Notes: generated from the letters alone by a model not told the origin. Positions 25,802 to 38,539 are shown, counted from the first letter of the stretch. The stretch: DNA of 64,000 bases from Streptomyces sp. NBC_01707 (GCF_041438805.1 NZ_CP109190.1:744001-808000); one strand, 5' to 3'. A program made the numbers and translations.

Positions 25802-26437
25802 TCAGCGGCCGCTGCTGCTTGTCGTGCGGAGCAGCCACTCCGAGAGCTTCCGTCGCGGGGGTCGAGCGATGATGTCGCCTCCGCGGGACCGTCCGGTCAG
25901 TCGCACACGGAGGAGAGTGGCGGTGTCCGGGCCGGATGCGGGCCGGATCTTGATGTCGCCGCTGCCGCGCTCCAGGTCGTCCGTGTCCACGACGATCCCC
26001 GGTCTGGTCACCAGGGTCAGGTTTCCTCCGATGCGCAGGTCCACATCGATGTGAAGGGTGTGGTGGGTGATCACCGCGTGGGTGAAGTCCAGCTTCGCCT
26101 CGCCGAACATCAGGCGGATCTCCATACGACGTGGAACCAGCCAGCGGTCGGTGCGTGTGATGTCGCCGAAACGGTGGTCGATCCGGACCACGTCTCTGGC
26201 TTGTGGGGGCATTCCGTCCGACGGCAGGTCGGCGGTGAGTCGAGCCAGGTCTCCTGTGGTCCGCGCGGACAACGCGGCGTCCAGGCGCTCGTCCAGTTCA
26301 GCCGCCGTGAGCCGACCGTCGCCTGCGGCAACCTGCAGAATCTCCACGACCTGGTCCCGTTCCCGGTCGGATGCCCGGAACTCGGGCCTTGGACCATGCC
26401 CGGAAGAGTCATCAGCCGGCCTGAGTTCACCCGTCAT
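25802..26437 (-). CDS. DUF1707 domain protein with a LiaF-like C-terminal domain
   Basis: About 211 residues. The N-terminal DUF1707 signature is plain: EFRASDRERDQVVEILQVAA followed by GRLTAAELDERLDAALSART. The C-terminal beta-rich part (RRMEIRLMFGEAKLDFTHAV, LRIGGNLTLVTRPGIVVDTD) resembles cell-wall-active antibiotic response (LiaF/DUF2154) domains. DUF1707 proteins are common in actinobacteria and thought to be regulatory or envelope-associated. Here there is no membrane span, so it is likely cytoplasmic. It is divergent from the DUF4139 pair, 109 bases away. Confidence 0.85.
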   Translation of the reverse strand: MTGELRPADDSSGHGPRPEFRASDRERDQVVEILQVAAGDGRLTAAELDERLDAALSARTTGDLARLTADLPSDGMPPQARDVVRIDHRFGDITRTDRWLVPRRMEIRLMFGEAKLDFTHAVITHHTLHIDVDLRIGGNLTLVTRPGIVVDTDDLERGSGDIKIRPASGPDTATLLRVRLTGRSRGGDIIARPPRRKLSEWLLRTTSSSGR

Positions 26438-26546
26438 GCCCGCATTCTGGTGGACAGCCGAGAGTCCCGCAACGATCGGTGATCGCGCGCGCAGACCGCC
26501 CGGGCGTACGCTTCGCTCAGCATGGACACGGCGGGGGGCGGAGCAC

Positions 26547-28619
26547 ATGACGGCTGATTCAACACCGAGGTGGGGGTCGACCCTCGATTCGGTCGTGGTG
26601 TATGCGCAGGGCGCGGTCTGCCGACGCCTGGCCCGGGGCGGCGTGTCGCCTGACGGCCGGGTGCGGGTGACGGGACTGCCCCGCTCGCTGGACCCCGGCT
26701 CGCTGCGGGCCCGTGCCCTGGGCGCTCCCGGGGTACGCGTCACCGAGGCCCGGGTGGAGGTCGAGGCCGAGCCGCTCGGCACGGGCACGCCCGACGAGTT
26801 GCGCCGCGAGGTGGAGCGGCTGAGCGACGAGTACGCGGCGGCGCAGGGACGCCGGGACCGTCAGATGAGCCTGATCCAGGAGGTCGGGGCTCTCCACCCG
26901 GTCCCACCTGCCCGTAAACGCGAGGACCCGCACCGCCGCACCCCGGTCGATGCGTGGCTGGACCTCGCAGACTTCGTCGATGAGCGGCTGGTGGAACTGC
27001 ACAACCGCCTCGTCGAGCTGGATGAGGCACTGCGCAATGTCGAGCACGAGCTCACCGTCGCCGCCGACAGGCTGGCCCGCGCCTCCACCGACGCGCCGTC
27101 AGCTCACGTGGAGACCACGGTCTGCGCAGTCCTGACCCTCGACGGCACCGGTGATGCGGAGGTGGAGCTGGAGCTGGAATACGGGGTGCCGGGCGCCGTC
27201 TGGGTACCGGCCTACCGCCTCACTCACCGTCAGGGCGACGGCAGCGGCCGTCTGGTGCTGCGTGCCTCCGTCGCTCAGCGGACCGGCGAGGACTGGACCG
27301 GCGTGCGCATCGCCCTCGCCACCGCCGATCTTCGGCGTCGCACCGACCTGCCGAGGCTCCGCTCGATCCGGATCGGGCGGAGTCAGCCCGCCCCGGCGCC
27401 TTCCGGCTGGCGCGAGCCCCCGGCCGGGCTCGTCGACCTGTTCTCCGGTTACGACGCGGCAGGCCCCGGCCCGGCCACGACCGCCGTGTGGACGGGTGTC
27501 GCGGCCGGCTCCGCGTCCGGTCCCGTTCCGCCACCGCCGCCTCCCCCGCCGTCGGCACCGCAGAGCTACGGCGGTCCGCCGGGTGCGGTCCCGGCGCCCG
27601 GCAGCGCGGGCGGCGCTCCCCCGGAAGTCTTCGGCGGCGGAATGCCGGCCCTCGCACAGCCGGCCGGCTCGCAACCGGGCAACAGGCCGCGTTCCGGCGG
27701 CAGGTCCTTCGCGGGTGAGCCCATGGCGCCCGCGGCTCCTGGCAGGGCCGCGCCGCCACCCGCTCCGGCACCGGTGGCCGGTCCGCCGCAGCCGAGCGGC
27801 GCCGAGCTCGACTACGCCGCCCTTGTCCTGTGCGGCCCCGACGAACAGGGTGGTCGCAGGGGCCGGCTGTTTCCCGGCTCCCCCTTCGACCCGGTGGCGG
27901 CCGAGTACCGCCGCCGCGCCGAAGCGGTGGCCGCGCTCCCGTTGCCCGGACAGGCCGTGCGGCCCCGCGAGTCTGCGGGTTCCTTCGACCACCGCTTCGA
28001 TGCCACTGCCCGCGCCGACATTCCGTCGGACGGCACCTGGCACACCGTCACCGTCGGCGAGATCCCGGTCGGGCTGCGTACCGAATACCTCTGCGTGCCG
28101 TCCGTGGAGCAGACCGTGTACGCGACGTTGGTGCTCTCCAACGCCACCGACCAGGCACTGCTGGCCGGCCCGGTGGAGGTCACCGTCGACGACGACTTCC
28201 TGCTGACCACCGCACTGCCCACGCTTGCCCCCGGCGGTGTCCGCCGGGTGGGGCTCGGGCCCGCCGAGGGCATCCGGGTCACCCGCCGTACGAACCTGCA
28301 CGAATCGACCGCGGGCCTGCGCAACAACACCACCGTGCTCGACCACCGCGTCCATGTGGAGCTGGCCAACGGGCTCGCAAGGCCCGTCGTCGTGGAAGTC
28401 CGCGAGCGGGTGCCGGTCACCTCCGAACCGGACGTCCGAATCGAGGAACGCGCCGACTGGACGGCGCCCGACGACGGCACGGAGCCCGATCGCCATGCGC
28501 CTGGAACCCGCGTCTGGCGACTGGAACTGCCCGCAGGCGCCACCGCCGCCCTCGACGGCGGCTACGAGATCCGCATCCCGACCGGCAAGGCCCTGGTCGG
28601 CGGCAACCGCAGGAGCTGA
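26547..28619 (+). CDS. DUF4139 (mucoidy inhibitor A-like) protein with Pro-rich insert
   Basis: About 690 residues. The N-terminal DUF4140-like domain begins STLDSVVVYAQGAVCRRLAR. A coiled-coil stretch (residues about 90-175, VERLSDEYAAAQGRRDRQMS and VELHNRLVELDEALRNVEHE) leads into the first part of the DUF4139 beta domain (GAVWVPAYRLTHRQGDGSGR, RTGEDWTGVRIALATADL). Residues about 318-428 are a low-complexity Pro/Gly/Ala linker with a run of nine prolines. The domain resumes to the C-terminus ELPAGATAALDGGYEIRIPT. ATG 26547 follows a GGAG site and fits the family N-terminus. The family is widespread but its biochemical role is unknown. The gene is coupled to a paralogue 3 bases downstream. 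Confidence 0.85.
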   Translation: MTADSTPRWGSTLDSVVVYAQGAVCRRLARGGVSPDGRVRVTGLPRSLDPGSLRARALGAPGVRVTEARVEVEAEPLGTGTPDELRREVERLSDEYAAAQGRRDRQMSLIQEVGALHPVPPARKREDPHRRTPVDAWLDLADFVDERLVELHNRLVELDEALRNVEHELTVAADRLARASTDAPSAHVETTVCAVLTLDGTGDAEVELELEYGVPGAVWVPAYRLTHRQGDGSGRLVLRASVAQRTGEDWTGVRIALATADLRRRTDLPRLRSIRIGRSQPAPAPSGWREPPAGLVDLFSGYDAAGPGPATTAVWTGVAAGSASGPVPPPPPPPPSAPQSYGGPPGAVPAPGSAGGAPPEVFGGGMPALAQPAGSQPGNRPRSGGRSFAGEPMAPAAPGRAAPPPAPAPVAGPPQPSGAELDYAALVLCGPDEQGGRRGRLFPGSPFDPVAAEYRRRAEAVAALPLPGQAVRPRESAGSFDHRFDATARADIPSDGTWHTVTVGEIPVGLRTEYLCVPSVEQTVYATLVLSNATDQALLAGPVEVTVDDDFLLTTALPTLAPGGVRRVGLGPAEGIRVTRRTNLHESTAGLRNNTTVLDHRVHVELANGLARPVVVEVRERVPVTSEPDVRIEERADWTAPDDGTEPDRHAPGTRVWRLELPAGATAALDGGYEIRIPTGKALVGGNRRS

Positions 28620-28622
28620 CAC

Positions 28623-30185
28623 ATGTCCACGGCCCCGAAGCCGATCGCCCTCCCCGTCACCGCCGTCACGTGCCTCGAGGATCGCGCCCACATCGAGCGC
28701 GATGTCGTGCTCGACCTCGAGGCCGGGGTCCAGCGGCTGCGTCTCGGGCCGGTCAGTGCGCTGGTCGTCGACCGGACGCTCCATGCCGAGCTGACCGCCG
28801 ATCACCCCGCGACCGTGCTCGACGCGCGGATCGTCCGCAGCTGGACACCGCGTGGGCCTCAGTCGTCCACCGACGAGGACTCCGCCCTGCGCCACCGCGT
28901 ACACACCCTCGAACAGGAGCAGCTGGCCCTGGGCCAGCGACGTGACCGGCTGCAGGCTCGCCTTGACCTGCTCGGCCGGCTCGCCACCGATCTGCTGCGG
29001 GAGATCGGCGAAGGCGCCGGCTCAGGGGAGACCGAACGGTCCCGCTGGACCATCGAACTGGACCGGGTGGACGACGAGCGGGACGCCCACGGTGAGCAAC
29101 TCCGGACGGTGGAGAGCCGGCTCGCTGCACTCGCTGTCGAACTCGGTGAAGCACAGCGGGCCATGCATCTCTCCGAGGAGGAGCCCGCCGAGCTGGTCGG
29201 CCATGTCGAGTTGACCGTGCAGACCGCGGCCGCCGGGCCGGTCGGGCTGCGCCTGAGTCACCTCACCCCGTGTGCACTGTGGCGGCCCGCCTACCGGGCC
29301 GTGCTCGACGGGGACTCCCTGACACTGGAGACCGACGCGATGGTCTGGCAGCGCACCGGTGAGGACTGGTCGGACGTACGGCTGACGCTGTCGACGGCCC
29401 GCTCGGCGCAGGCCACCGATCCGCCACGGCTGGGCGAGGACCGGCTGACGCTCAAGGACCGCTCCGCGGCGGAGCGCCGCACGGTCGACGTCGAGCTGCG
29501 CGAGGAGGAGATCGGGGCCCTCGGCCCGGCCCCGGTGCTCGGGCTGCCGGGTGTGGACGACGGTGGTGAGGCGCGGGTCCTCAGGTCCCCTGCGCCGGTC
29601 TCGGTACCCGGTGACGGCCGCGCCCACCGAGTGCCGCTCTCCGCATTCACCACGGACGCGCGCAGCGAGTACGCCTGCTCACCGGAGTTGTCCCCCCTGG
29701 TCACCCAGGTGGTGCGGTTCGACAACCTGTCCGGCCACGTGCTGCTCGCCGGGCCGGTGGACCTGGTCCGCGGCAGCGGATTCAGCGGCCGTGGCACGCT
29801 GGACTTCACTGCCTCCGGCGCCCCCGTCGAGCTGGCCTTCGGCAGCTGCGACGACTACAGGGTGATCCGGCATGCCGAGGAGTCCCGCGACTCCGCCGGT
29901 ATCACCCAGCGGACCGTGGTCACACGCACGGTCCGGCTGCACCTGTCCCGGTTCTCCGGGCCCGGGGAGCACGGCGAGCGGATGGTCGTCCTTCGGGAGC
30001 GGATCCCGGTCTCCGAGGTCTCGGCGGTGGAGATACGCCTGCACAAGGATTCGTGCTCCCCGGCGCCCGACGTGGTCGACCCCGAGGGCATCGCCCGCTG
30101 GGACGTCACCCTCCCGCCCGGCAGCCGCCGCACGGTCACCCTGGTCTACGAACTGTCGGCGAGCGCCAAAGTCACCGGGCTCTGA
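28623..30185 (+). CDS. DUF4139 (mucoidy inhibitor A-like) protein, second paralogue
   Basis: 520 residues with the same architecture as the preceding gene but no Pro-rich insert: VTAVTCLEDRAHIERDVVLD, coiled coil HRVHTLEQEQLALGQRRDRL, then CALWRPAYRAVLDGDSLTLE, WQRTGEDWSDVRLTLSTARS and C-terminal LPPGSRRTVTLVYELSASAK. Start 3 bases after the upstream stop implies translational coupling. Two non-identical paralogues made together suggests a hetero-oligomer; that is inference. Confidence 0.85.
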   Translation: MSTAPKPIALPVTAVTCLEDRAHIERDVVLDLEAGVQRLRLGPVSALVVDRTLHAELTADHPATVLDARIVRSWTPRGPQSSTDEDSALRHRVHTLEQEQLALGQRRDRLQARLDLLGRLATDLLREIGEGAGSGETERSRWTIELDRVDDERDAHGEQLRTVESRLAALAVELGEAQRAMHLSEEEPAELVGHVELTVQTAAAGPVGLRLSHLTPCALWRPAYRAVLDGDSLTLETDAMVWQRTGEDWSDVRLTLSTARSAQATDPPRLGEDRLTLKDRSAAERRTVDVELREEEIGALGPAPVLGLPGVDDGGEARVLRSPAPVSVPGDGRAHRVPLSAFTTDARSEYACSPELSPLVTQVVRFDNLSGHVLLAGPVDLVRGSGFSGRGTLDFTASGAPVELAFGSCDDYRVIRHAEESRDSAGITQRTVVTRTVRLHLSRFSGPGEHGERMVVLRERIPVSEVSAVEIRLHKDSCSPAPDVVDPEGIARWDVTLPPGSRRTVTLVYELSASAKVTGL

Positions 30186-33536
<3,351 letters not shown>

Positions 33537-33543
33537 ACCTGAG

Positions 33544-33575
33544 GTCCCGGCCGGCCACGCATGGCCGGCCGGGAC
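33544..33575 (+). terminator. Strong hairpin terminator of katG
   Basis: Perfect 14-bp stem (33544-33557 with 33562-33575, GTCCCGGCCGGCCA) and a 4-base loop CGCA, 8 bases after the stop. Confidence 0.85.
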
Positions 33576-33644
33576 ATCCTCGGGATCCGGGCAGGAGTGC
33601 CCGGTCAGCGAAGCCGCGCGTGTGAAGATCGACCGCACTCTGCG

Positions 33645-33923
33645 GCTCTCATGACGAGCTCGTTCGTACTCCGCGCGGCCGTCGCCGACCGCCGCGGCCG
33701 GGGCGCCGTACTCGAAGTCGGGGAACGTGTTGTCCACCTCCACGACCCGGCCTTCCTCCGACGACCGCTTGACCGCCGGCATCACTTCGAGTGCGTGGAA
33801 GGCGTGTTCGGGCCAAGTGACGGTCCGGATTACCTTCTCCACCCACTCGACGAGGTGCCTCCGGCCGTCAATCCACGGCCGCTGAGGGTCCGTCCCGCCG
33901 GCGATCCCCGGTCGTCGGTCCAT
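33645..33923 (-). pseudogene. Remnant of a Gfo/Idh/MocA-type oxidoreductase C-terminus
   Basis: About 93 residues on the minus strand. RRHLVEWVEKVIRTVTWPEH and AFHALEVMPAVKRSSEEGRV, then VEVDNTFPDF, match the end of NAD(P)-dependent sugar dehydrogenases of this family (EHAxHxLEVMxAAxxSxxxGRxVEV). The catalytic and Rossmann parts are absent; the frame upstream is not homologous, and downstream it runs on to a stop at 33489 inside the katG terminator region. It is probably a relic of a sugar-dehydrogenase gene lost beside the LacI/ABC locus. A real short gene cannot be excluded. Confidence 0.45.
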
Positions 33924-34087
33924 CGCTCCGAAGCCGTTGGGAGCTTCGGGCGTGTGCCGCCCCTTCGCCCCCCTCTCCATCTCTTCCCCGCAACGGCGCC
34001 CGACCATAGGCTGAACGCGCTTTCGGGCAGGTCACACGGCTTGCCGGATGCGCAGGTCCCGGGATACAGGAGAGGCAAGGCAGCACC

Positions 34088-35137
34088 ATGAGCAGTCCGA
34101 CGGTGTACGACGTCGCCGAGCAGTCCGGCGTCTCGATCGCGACGGTGTCGCGTGTGTACCGCAATCCCGACTCCGTACGCGCCGCCACCCGGGAACGGGT
34201 GCTGGCCGCCGGTCGCAAGCTGGGATACGTGCCCAGCGGCAGCGCTCGGGGACTGGCCAGCCGTACGACGGGAGTCCTCGGCGTCTACTTCCCGGACATC
34301 CACGACGTCGTCGCCGAGAACGTACCGACGGATGACGACACCGAGCTGATGCTCTACTCCGACCAGGTGATCCGTGGCATGGAACGCGCCGCCCGGCAGC
34401 GCGGCTACGCACTCCTGATCGCCGCGGCGCACGAGGGACGCACGAGTGAGCAACTCGCCGAGCTCGCCGGGCGGGTGGACGGGCTCGCTCTGCTGGCCCA
34501 GACCGGAATAGCGAGCGAGGACCTGGAGGTCATTGCGAGACGGCTACGCGTGGTCATGCTCGCCGGGGACCGGGACGCCGACCACGACCACATCGAAGTG
34601 GCCAATTTCGACGGCCAGTTGGAGCTCACCCGGCATCTGATCGCCGACCATCGCCTGCGCAGACTGGCATTCGTCGGCGGCCCGTCGGACTCCCCCGACG
34701 GCGAGGCGCGCTTCCGCGGATTCCAGGCGGCCCATCTCGAGGCGGGGCTACCGATTCCGCAGCGGCCCGATGCGCGGGGCGATCTGACCCAGGACGCCGG
34801 CCGCCGTGCCGTCGAGGCGCTCCTCGACCGGCCGGGGCAGCGCCCACAGGGGCTGGTCCTCGCCAATGACCAGATGGCCGTGGGCGCGTTGCATGCGCTG
34901 GTGTCCCACGGCATCGGTGTGCCGGGCGACATGGCGGTGACCGGCTTCGACGGGATCCCGCTGAGCCGCGTGGTACGGCCCGCGCTGACGACCGTACGAC
35001 AGCCGATGGGCCGGCTCGGCCAGGAAGCGGTCGAGCTTCTCGTCGCCAGGATCGCGGACCACCAACGGGCAGGCGTGGCACGGGTGTTGCCGGTGTCGCT
35101 GATGCGGCGGGCCAGTTGCGGCTGCGCGACGCCGTGA
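34088..35137 (+). CDS. LacI family regulator of the glucoside import locus
   Basis: 349 residues: TVYDVAEQSGVSIATVSRVY and RAATRERVLAAGRKLGYVPS, then the effector domain (GVLGVYFPDIHDVVAENVPT; LANDQMAVGALHALV; VTGFDGIPLSRVVRPALTTV) and a Cys-containing tail (RRASCGCATP). It precedes the binding-protein gene in the same direction by 196 bases; a palindromic operator lies in that gap. It probably represses the importer and perhaps the nearby glycosidase genes. Confidence 0.93.
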   Translation: MSSPTVYDVAEQSGVSIATVSRVYRNPDSVRAATRERVLAAGRKLGYVPSGSARGLASRTTGVLGVYFPDIHDVVAENVPTDDDTELMLYSDQVIRGMERAARQRGYALLIAAAHEGRTSEQLAELAGRVDGLALLAQTGIASEDLEVIARRLRVVMLAGDRDADHDHIEVANFDGQLELTRHLIADHRLRRLAFVGGPSDSPDGEARFRGFQAAHLEAGLPIPQRPDARGDLTQDAGRRAVEALLDRPGQRPQGLVLANDQMAVGALHALVSHGIGVPGDMAVTGFDGIPLSRVVRPALTTVRQPMGRLGQEAVELLVARIADHQRAGVARVLPVSLMRRASCGCATP

Positions 35138-35273
35138 ACGTCGCAGCCGACCGCACCGCGAGCGGGGCAAAACACCTCTGCGGCACACGGAATTCCGCAC
35201 GTTTACGAAAGTGTTACCGACGCGCCCCTTGAGGCCACCCGAGGCATGCTGCAGGGTCATCCGTGCGCCAATG

Positions 35274-35300
35274 TGTAAGCGCATACATGATGCGCTTACA
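35274..35300. promoter_or_regulatory. Probable LacI-type operator upstream of the binding-protein gene
   Basis: Perfect 11-base arms TGTAAGCGCAT (35274-35284) and ATGCGCTTACA (35290-35300) around ACATG. Located 34 bases before the start of the binding-protein gene, in the only gap between it and the LacI gene. Confidence 0.75.
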
Positions 35301-35333
35301 TGAAACGCACACATGCACTCGAGGAGGAGTCAC

Positions 35334-36578
35334 ATGTCTCGCATCGCCAAGTCCGTCGGCCTGGCCATGACAGTGGTCTCGGCCGTCGGTCTGACCGCCT
35401 GCGGCAGCAGCGGCGGCAACGGGGTCGCGGCCGACGCCGAACAGACCGTCACCGTTTGGGCCATGGGCGAGGAAGGTGCGCGACTCCAGTCCGTCACCGA
35501 GGAGTTCACCAAGGAACATCCCAACATCACCGTCAAGGTGACCCCCGTCGGTTGGGATGTCGTCCACCAGAAGCTGGTGGCGGCCGCGGCTGCCGGCAAG
35601 CTGCCCGACATGGCGCAGATGGGCTCCACGATGATGGGCGAGTTCATCTCCCTGGACGCCCTCGAGCCGGTGGACACCAACACCTTCAAGAAGGACGACT
35701 TCTTCCCCGCCGCCTGGAACGGCAACGTCCAGGACGGCAAGGTCTACGGAGTGCCGTGGTACGCCGACACCCGGGCGCTCTACTACCGCACCGACCTCGC
35801 CGACAAGGCCGGTGTCACCAAGGCCCCGACCACCTGGAAGGAACAGAGCGACCTCGCCTCCGCGTACCAGCGCAAGGCCGGGGCCGACTGGGGCACGGCC
35901 CTCCAGCCCGGTAGTACCGGCGCCTGGCAGGGCTGGCTGCAGTACCTGTACTCGGCGGGCGGCGAACTGCTCGGCAAGGACGGCAAGCCCGCCCTCGACT
36001 CCCCCGAGGCCGTCAAGGCGTTCACGGAGTTCGGCCACTACTTCGACGCCGGGCTCGCCAAGAAGAACTTCGTGCCGGGTGAGGACGTCCTCAAGGGGTT
36101 CGCCTCGGGCAAGACACCGATGTTCCAGTCCGGCCCCTGGATGGTGCAGAACATCACGGACCAGGCACCCCAGCTGAAGGGGAAGTGGAAGGTGGTGCCG
36201 GTGCCGGCCGACAAGACCTCCACGTCCTGGGTCGGGGGCGCCTCCCTGGTCACCTTCAAGGACAGCGACCACAAGGCCGCCGCGGAGGAGTTCACCAAGT
36301 TCCTCAGCACGCCGAAGATGCAGGCGCACTGGTACGAGATAGCCAAGTCGCTCCCCGCCAACAAGGCCGCATGGAACGAGCCCGCTCTCAAGAGCGGCGG
36401 AGAGTCCCTCAGCACCTTCAAGCAGTCACTCGACACGGCGGAAGCGGTCCCGCCGATGGCCAAGTGGAACGAGTTCGCCGCCCAGATCGAGAGCGCCCTC
36501 GAGAAGATCGCGCGTGGTGCCGACCCGGCCGCAACGGCGAAGCAGCTCCAGAAGTCCACCGAGGGCCTGGTGGGCTGA
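35334..36578 (+). CDS. Sugar ABC transporter substrate-binding lipoprotein
   Basis: 414 residues. Signal MSRIAKSVGLAMTVVSAVGL with lipobox LTAC, then Gly/Ser/Ala tether. Core: VTVWAMGEEGARLQSVTEEF, VYGVPWYADTRALYYRTDLA, GKTPMFQSGPWMVQNI. GAGGAGGAG precedes ATG 35334. Together with the two following permeases it forms an importer; nearby GH13 and GH3 enzymes suggest alpha- or beta-glucosides as cargo. Confidence 0.93.
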   Translation: MSRIAKSVGLAMTVVSAVGLTACGSSGGNGVAADAEQTVTVWAMGEEGARLQSVTEEFTKEHPNITVKVTPVGWDVVHQKLVAAAAAGKLPDMAQMGSTMMGEFISLDALEPVDTNTFKKDDFFPAAWNGNVQDGKVYGVPWYADTRALYYRTDLADKAGVTKAPTTWKEQSDLASAYQRKAGADWGTALQPGSTGAWQGWLQYLYSAGGELLGKDGKPALDSPEAVKAFTEFGHYFDAGLAKKNFVPGEDVLKGFASGKTPMFQSGPWMVQNITDQAPQLKGKWKVVPVPADKTSTSWVGGASLVTFKDSDHKAAAEEFTKFLSTPKMQAHWYEIAKSLPANKAAWNEPALKSGGESLSTFKQSLDTAEAVPPMAKWNEFAAQIESALEKIARGADPAATAKQLQKSTEGLVG

Positions 36579-36582
36579 CCGC

Positions 36583-37578
36583 ATGAACAGCACCGCCGCC
36601 GAGGCAGGAGCGCCGGAACGGGCACCGGGCACCGCACAGCACCCGGCCGTCACGGGCGCGCGGGCCACGCCAGGGGCGTCCCGGCCCGGCCGGGACCGGC
36701 TGTCCCGGCAGAATCTGGCCGGCTGGCTCTTCTCCACGCCTTTCCTGTCGCTCTTCCTCACCTTCATGGCGTTTCCCATCGTCGCCACGCTGGTGATGAG
36801 CTTCACGGACTTCGGCCTCCGCAATGTCACGGACCCGCTCTCGGTGAATTTCGTCGGCTTCGACAACTACACGAAGCTCTTCGAGGACGAGAAGTTCGTC
36901 CGGGCACTGTTCAACACCGGCTACTTCGTGGTGCTCGGCGTGCCGTTGACCATCGGCAGCGGACTGCTGGCGGCGGTGCTGCTCAACTCCGGAATCGACC
37001 GGATGCGCACCTTCTTCCGTGTCGGCTTCTACGCACCCGTGGTCACCGCCATCGTGGCGGTCGCCGTCATCTGGCGCTTCGTCCTGGACCCCGGTGAAGG
37101 GCTGGTCGCAGGACTCGGACACCAGATCGGCCTGGACACACCGGACTTCCTCGGCTCCGAGGCGCTCGCCATGCCCTCCCTGATCGTGATGGCGGTCTGG
37201 CGCAACATGGGCACCGCGATGGTCCTCTTCCTCGCCGGGCTCCAAGCCATCCCGACCGACGTCCGGGAGGCTGCGAGGATCGACGGTGCGGGGGTCTTCC
37301 AGGAGTTCCGAAGGATCACGGTCCCCCTTCTGCGGCCGACCATGCTCTACGTCGCGGTGATGACCTCCATCGGCTTCCTCAACGTCTTCGAGGAGCCGTT
37401 CGTGATGACCGACGGCGGTCCGTCGGACAGCACGCTGACGATCTCGCTGCACATGTACCGAGAAGGCTTCAACTTCTTCCACATGGGTTACGCCAGCGCC
37501 ATGGCGTACGTCCTGTTCGTGATCGTCCTGGCGGTCACGCTGCTCCAGCTCCGTCTGCTGAAGGACAAGACAGTATGA
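36583..37578 (+). CDS. Sugar ABC transporter permease, MalF type
   Basis: 331 residues. An Ala/Pro-rich cytoplasmic tail of about 45 residues precedes the spans (NLAGWLFSTPFLSLFLTFMA); EAA loop VREAARIDGAGVFQEF near residue 230. ATG 36583 is 4 bases after the binding-protein stop. The stop overlaps the next start (ATGA, 37575-37578). Confidence 0.92.
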   Translation: MNSTAAEAGAPERAPGTAQHPAVTGARATPGASRPGRDRLSRQNLAGWLFSTPFLSLFLTFMAFPIVATLVMSFTDFGLRNVTDPLSVNFVGFDNYTKLFEDEKFVRALFNTGYFVVLGVPLTIGSGLLAAVLLNSGIDRMRTFFRVGFYAPVVTAIVAVAVIWRFVLDPGEGLVAGLGHQIGLDTPDFLGSEALAMPSLIVMAVWRNMGTAMVLFLAGLQAIPTDVREAARIDGAGVFQEFRRITVPLLRPTMLYVAVMTSIGFLNVFEEPFVMTDGGPSDSTLTISLHMYREGFNFFHMGYASAMAYVLFVIVLAVTLLQLRLLKDKTV

Positions 37579-38462
37579 GCGCCACCGAGACCCGAGCCCA
37601 GACCGCACCCATGGTCCGCACCGTGCCGCGGTCCTCGCGCGCCCGCAGTCGCAAGACGCTGGTCTACATCCTGCTCAGTGCCGGTCTGCTGGCCATGGCC
37701 GCGCCGTTCCTGTGGATGGCACTGTCGGCCTTCAAGACTCCCCAGGAGCTGGGGGCCGGCCCGCCGGTGTGGATTCCGACCGAGTGGACGCTGCAGAACT
37801 TCAGGGATCTGCTGGCGAAGATGGACGTCGGCCAGGCCTTCTTCAGCTCGGTGCTGGTGGCGGTAGTCGTCACGGTCTGCAATCTGCTGTTCTGCTCGAT
37901 GCTGGGATATGCCCTGGCCAAGCTGAACTTCGTGGGCAGGAAGCCGGTGTTCGGCATCGTCCTCGGCGCGCTGATGGTGCCGGGCAACCTCATGCTGCTC
38001 CCCCAGTTCGTGATGATGAGCCAGATGGGGCTGATCGACAGCTACACGGCGCTGATCCTGCCGTTCGCGGCGGGTGCCTTCGGGGTCTTCCTGATGCGGC
38101 AATTCATGACGGCCATTCCGGACGAGCTTCTCGAGGCTGCCCGCATCGACGGAGCCCGCGAGTGGTTCATCTTCTGGCGGATCGTGCTGCCCCTGGTCAA
38201 GCCCGCCCTGGCGACGCTGACGATCTTCGTGTTCCTCGGTTCCTGGAACAATTTCCTGTGGCCGCTGATCGCCACCAACGACCCGGACAAGTACACGCTG
38301 CCGGTGGCCCTGGCCACCTTCGCCACCGATCCGACCAAGGCGGACGGCTCCAACGGCGTCCTGATGGCGGGGGCCTTCCTGGTGGTGCTCCCGGTGCTGC
38401 TCGTCTTCGTCCTCCTTCAACGTTTCTTCACGCAGGGCATCGCCACGGTGGGTCTCAAGTAG
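37575..38462 (+). CDS. Sugar ABC transporter permease, MalG type
   Basis: 295 residues, six spans (TLVYILLSAGLLAMAAPFLW near the N-terminus), EAA loop LLEAARIDGAREWFIFW near residue 195. Translationally coupled to the previous permease by the ATGA overlap. Last gene of the operon: an 18-bp hairpin follows. Confidence 0.93.
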   Translation: MSATETRAQTAPMVRTVPRSSRARSRKTLVYILLSAGLLAMAAPFLWMALSAFKTPQELGAGPPVWIPTEWTLQNFRDLLAKMDVGQAFFSSVLVAVVVTVCNLLFCSMLGYALAKLNFVGRKPVFGIVLGALMVPGNLMLLPQFVMMSQMGLIDSYTALILPFAAGAFGVFLMRQFMTAIPDELLEAARIDGAREWFIFWRIVLPLVKPALATLTIFVFLGSWNNFLWPLIATNDPDKYTLPVALATFATDPTKADGSNGVLMAGAFLVVLPVLLVFVLLQRFFTQGIATVGLK

Positions 38463-38495
38463 CCCTCCGGCCACGACGCTCCGCCTCCCCTGAGC

Positions 38496-38539
38496 CCGTG
38501 CGGGACCGGCCGTTCCTGACGACGGCCGGTCCCGCACGG
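38496..38539 (+). terminator. Very strong hairpin terminator of the importer operon
   Basis: Perfect 18-bp stem (38496-38513 with 38522-38539, CCGTGCGGGACCGGCCGT) with an 8-base loop, 33 bases after the permease stop. Confidence 0.88.
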
